DNA of 7,176 nucleotides, taken from positions 1 through 7,176 of the forward strand of contig CANGSD010000058.1 of the NCBI GenBank assembly GCA_947455875.1, read 5' to 3'. This document shows positions 4,833-7,176 of the stretch, piece after piece. Position 1 is the stretch's first letter. Each line of letters begins with the position of its first letter. The translations under genes were made by a program, and so were the position numbers. Below the pieces are notes generated by a model that ran no database searches, was not told where the DNA came from, and saw only the letters and a list, made by a program, of their open reading frames with translations. This stretch comes from Comamonadaceae bacterium (lineage in GTDB: Bacteria; Pseudomonadota; Gammaproteobacteria; Burkholderiales; Burkholderiaceae).

Positions 4833-5511
4833 AGGTCGCCAGCAGGCGCGGCAGGTGCGCCATGTGGGTGAACACCGTCACCGCGCCCGCAGCGCGCAGG
4901 GCGGCTGGCGCGTCGTGCCCCAACTCCGGCGGGCTGTAGCCGAACACCGTAGCGCCTGCCGCTACACCGGCAGTCACACCCGTCACGGTGTCTTCCACCA
5001 CCGCGCAGCGGCGTGGATCGGCCGACAGGGCCGCGGCCGCCGCGAGATAAACATCGGGATGCGGCTTGGACCTCGGCAGGTCGTGACCACTGAAGATACG
5101 CCCCTCGAACCAGCGCAGCATCCCGGTTTTTTCCAGTTGAAGTTGGACCTTGAACAGGTCCGCCCCCGAGGCGCAGGCGATGCGTCCACCGTGATGCGCG
5201 TAGACGGCCTCCACCGCCTGCGGGGCCTCGCGTATCGGCTCCAAGCGCGCCAGCAGCTGCTGGTTACGCCGCTCGCGAAACGCCGCCAGCCACGCCTCGG
5301 TCAGGGGCTGGCCCGTGTGGGCCTCGATCAGCGCGCGTTCATCCTTGACCGCCTTGCCCACGAACAGGCGCATGCAGTCCTGCGGCGTGAGCGACCAGCC
5401 CGCTTCTTCCAGCATGTCCCGCAGGACGCCATTGGTGATGGGTTCGCTGTCCACCAGCACACCGTCGCAATCGAACAAGACGGCGTCAAAGCGCGTAGGT
5501 TCAGAGTGCAC
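4825..5511 (-). CDS. HAD-superfamily phosphatase, beta-phosphoglucomutase/YieH-like
   Basis: 228 residues with all four HAD motifs: I, FDCDGVLVDSEP with nucleophile D14 and acid/base D16; II, S115 in IACASGAD; III, K149 in SKPHPDVY; IV, E173-D174 in VVEDTVTG. A helical cap at about residues 25-95 marks a type-I (C1) cap enzyme. Overall layout, and the ending VTVFTHMAHLPRLL, recall E. coli YieH, a 6-phosphogluconate phosphatase, but substrate assignments in this group are unreliable. It acts in the cytosol on a small phosphorylated metabolite. The start chosen is GTG at 5511, which overlaps the dehydrogenase stop by 11 bp and places the first strand at the normal distance. Longer in-frame starts would extend deep into the dehydrogenase gene. 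No Shine-Dalgarno is evident, consistent with translational coupling. Confidence 0.88.
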   Translation of the reverse strand: MHSEPTRFDAVLFDCDGVLVDSEPITNGVLRDMLEEAGWSLTPQDCMRLFVGKAVKDERALIEAHTGQPLTEAWLAAFRERRNQQLLARLEPIREAPQAVEAVYAHHGGRIACASGADLFKVQLQLEKTGMLRWFEGRIFSGHDLPRSKPHPDVYLAAAAALSADPRRCAVVEDTVTGVTAGVAAGATVFGYSPPELGHDAPAALRAAGAVTVFTHMAHLPRLLATWV

Positions 5512-6628
5512 GTTGAATGATGATCTTTTGAACGTCGGAGGTGCCTTCATAGATCTGGCACACCCGCACATCGCGCCAGATGCGCTCGACGGGGAAATCG
5601 CTCACATAGCCATAGCCGCCCAGGGTCTGGATCGCGGCGCTGCACACCTGCTCGGCGATCTCGCTGGCAAAGAGCTTGGCCATGGCAGCCTCTTTCAGGC
5701 AAGGCCGGTCGGCATCGCGCAGGCTGGCGGCGTGCCACACCAATTGGCGGGCGGCTTCGAGCTGCGTGGCGCAGTCGGCCAGGCGAAAGCCCACCGCCTG
5801 GTGGTTGAAGATGGCCGTGCCAAAACTCTGGCGCTCCTTGGCATAGGCCAGGGCGGTCTCGTAGGCGCTGCGGGCCATGCCCACGCTCTGCGCCGCGATG
5901 CCGATGCGGCCGCCCTCGAGCGCCGACAGCGCGATCCGGTAGCCCTCGCCCTCTTCGCCGATGCGGTTCTCGGCGGGGATGCGGCACTGGTCGAAGTTGA
6001 TCTGCGCGGTGTCGCTCGAGTGCTGACCCACCTTGTCTTCCAGGCGCGCCACGACATAGCCGGGCGTGTCGGTGGGCACGAGAAAGGCGCTCATGCCCTT
6101 CTTGCCCGCGCCCTTGTCGGTCACCGCGATGACGATGGCCACCTGGCCGTTCTGCCCCGAGGTGATGAACTGCTTGACGCCCTGGATCACATAGTCATCG
6201 CCTTGGCGCGTGGCGGTGGTGCGTAGGGCCGAAGCGTCGCTGCCTACATGGGGCTCGGTCAGGCAGAAGGCGCCGAGCATCTCGCCACGCGCCAGCGGCG
6301 TGAGCCAGCGGCGCTTTTGCGCCTCGCTGCCATAGCGCATCAAGATGGCGTTGACCGGGCAGTTGGTGACGCTGATTGCGGTGCTGGTGCCGCCGTCGCC
6401 GGCGGCCACTTCCTCGAGCACCAGGGCCAGGCTCACGTAATCAAGCTGGGCCCCGCCATAGGTCTCGGGCACGCAGATGCCGTAGGCACCGAGGGCGGCC
6501 AGGCCCTGGTGCGCCTCGCGCGGGAACACATGCTCGCGGTCCCAGCGCGCGGCGTGAGGCCACAGCTGCTCCTGGGCGAACGCGCGCACCGCGTCACGGA
6601 TCATTTCCTGGTCGGGCGTCAGCAGCAT
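5501..6628 (-). CDS. Acyl-CoA dehydrogenase, short-chain (SCAD-like) type
   Basis: A complete 375-residue FAD-dependent acyl-CoA dehydrogenase, which oxidises an acyl-CoA to the trans-2-enoyl-CoA and passes electrons to ETF. Signature 1 is [14 protein letters not shown] (120-133). Signature 2 spans [20 protein letters not shown] (334-353) and IYEGTSDVQ (359-367). E361 in YEGT is the catalytic base position of SCAD/MCAD. Isovaleryl-CoA dehydrogenase instead has its glutamate in the earlier helix; here that site reads LEGGRIGIA (237-245) with Gly at 240. It is therefore more likely a butyryl- or short branched-chain enzyme than LiuA. It begins 7 bp after the thiolase stop and overlaps the HAD gene, so the three are probably one operon. 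ATG 6628 gives the usual N-terminus ([18 protein letters not shown]). Confidence 0.94.
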   Translation of the reverse strand: MLLTPDQEMIRDAVRAFAQEQLWPHAARWDREHVFPREAHQGLAALGAYGICVPETYGGAQLDYVSLALVLEEVAAGDGGTSTAISVTNCPVNAILMRYGSEAQKRRWLTPLARGEMLGAFCLTEPHVGSDASALRTTATRQGDDYVIQGVKQFITSGQNGQVAIVIAVTDKGAGKKGMSAFLVPTDTPGYVVARLEDKVGQHSSDTAQINFDQCRIPAENRIGEEGEGYRIALSALEGGRIGIAAQSVGMARSAYETALAYAKERQSFGTAIFNHQAVGFRLADCATQLEAARQLVWHAASLRDADRPCLKEAAMAKLFASEIAEQVCSAAIQTLGGYGYVSDFPVERIWRDVRVCQIYEGTSDVQKIIIQRAL

Positions 6629-6635
6629 GGGCGGA

Positions 6636-7176
6636 TTACACCAGCTCGATGGCCATGGCCGTGCCCTCGCCGCCGCCGATGCACAGCGTGGCCAGACCGC
6701 GCTTCTTGCCGCGGGCCTGCAGGGCGTGGATCAGGGTGACCAGGATGCGCGCGCCCGAGGCGCCGATCGGGTGACCCAGCGCGCAGGCGCCGCCGTTGAC
6801 GTTGACGATGTCGTGCGAGACCTTCAACTCGTGCATCAGCGCCATGGGCACGACGGCGAAGGCCTCGTTCACTTCCCACAGATCGACATCGGAGACCTTC
6901 CAGCCGGCCTTGGCCAGCGCCTTTTGCGTCGCGCCCACCGGGGCGGTGGTGAACCACTCGGGCTCCTGGGCGTGGGTGCCGTGGGCCACCACACGGGCCA
7001 GGGGCTTGCAACCGAGGCGCTTGGCGGTGCTCTCGGTCATCATGACCAGAGCGGCGGCGCCGTCGTTGATCGATGACGACGATGCGGCGGTGATGGTGCC
7101 GTCCTTCTTGAAGGCGGGCTTGAGCGTGGCGATCTTGTCCAATTTGACCTTGCCCGGACCTTCGTCCACCGAGACC
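6636..7176 (-). CDS. Thiolase (acetyl-CoA C-acyltransferase family), C-terminal part only
   Basis: The last 179 codons of a thiolase; the N-terminal half, with the nucleophilic cysteine, lies outside the window. Thiolases cleave 3-ketoacyl-CoA with CoA or, in reverse, condense acetyl-CoA. The visible motifs are SSINDGAAALVMM, WEVNEAFAVVPMA (the NEAF catalytic motif), GGACALGHPIGASGAR with the catalytic His of GHP, and TLCIGGGEGTAMAIE with the second catalytic Cys at 6681-6683. All expected active-site residues in this half are intact. Acetoacetyl-CoA thiolase (AtoB-like) is a reasonable guess because partner genes are short-chain enzymes, and it could handle the acetoacetate end product of leucine breakdown, but a general beta-ketothiolase fits equally. 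It is followed after 7 bp by the acyl-CoA dehydrogenase. Confidence 0.93.
   Translation of the reverse strand, partial: VSVDEGPGKVKLDKIATLKPAFKKDGTITAASSSSINDGAAALVMMTESTAKRLGCKPLARVVAHGTHAQEPEWFTTAPVGATQKALAKAGWKVSDVDLWEVNEAFAVVPMALMHELKVSHDIVNVNGGACALGHPIGASGARILVTLIHALQARGKKRGLATLCIGGGEGTAMAIELV

Noticed and set aside
5315..6226. 303-codon plus-strand ORF antisense to the HAD and acyl-CoA dehydrogenase genes
   Set aside because: It mirrors two well-conserved enzymes and has no domain of its own.

Overview
The window is GC-rich proteobacterial DNA. Its gene families and their order look like a Burkholderiales chromosome, most likely Comamonadaceae (Acidovorax/Hydrogenophaga-like). That placement is inferred from protein style, not from a marker gene. 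No rRNA, tRNA, CRISPR array or insertion sequence is visible.

Left block, minus strand (1-2559), read in transcription order: liuB (methylcrotonyl-CoA carboxylase beta subunit), a complete vapB-vapC toxin-antitoxin pair, then the 5' part of liuC (enoyl-CoA hydratase family, probably methylglutaconyl-CoA hydratase), which runs off the window. liuB and liuC would catalyse consecutive steps of leucine/isovalerate breakdown (3-methylcrotonyl-CoA to 3-methylglutaconyl-CoA to HMG-CoA). The TA module sits between them on the same strand, with its own AT-rich, palindromic upstream site.

Divergent from liuB, on the plus strand, is an AraC-family regulator (about 2660-3700) with an N-terminal arabinose-binding-type domain. 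It is the obvious candidate local regulator of the liu genes. The short shared intergenic region carries GCAAG direct repeats and two inverted repeats.

Middle (3701-4818): a convergent spacer with palindromes and a doubtful 36-codon ORF; a SemiSWEET-type three-helix membrane protein (minus); and, divergent from it, a two-helix membrane-anchored protein with a degenerate Mrr/PD-(D/E)XK-like domain (plus). The two divergent genes share a spacer holding a perfect 8-bp inverted repeat.

Right block, minus strand (4825-7176), in transcription order: a thiolase (C-terminal part only), a short-chain-type acyl-CoA dehydrogenase and a HAD-family phosphatase. They are packed with a 7-bp gap and an 11-bp overlap, so they are very probably one operon. 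Thiolase and dehydrogenase are beta-oxidation-type enzymes; the HAD enzyme could be a housekeeping or metabolite-repair phosphatase. The HAD gene and the Mrr-like gene end tail-to-tail 6 bp apart, inside a hairpin that contains both stop codons.

No clearly new multi-gene system is visible. The most unusual points are the TA module inside a catabolic operon, the AraC regulator beside liu genes, and the membrane-tethered nuclease-like protein lacking its catalytic lysine.
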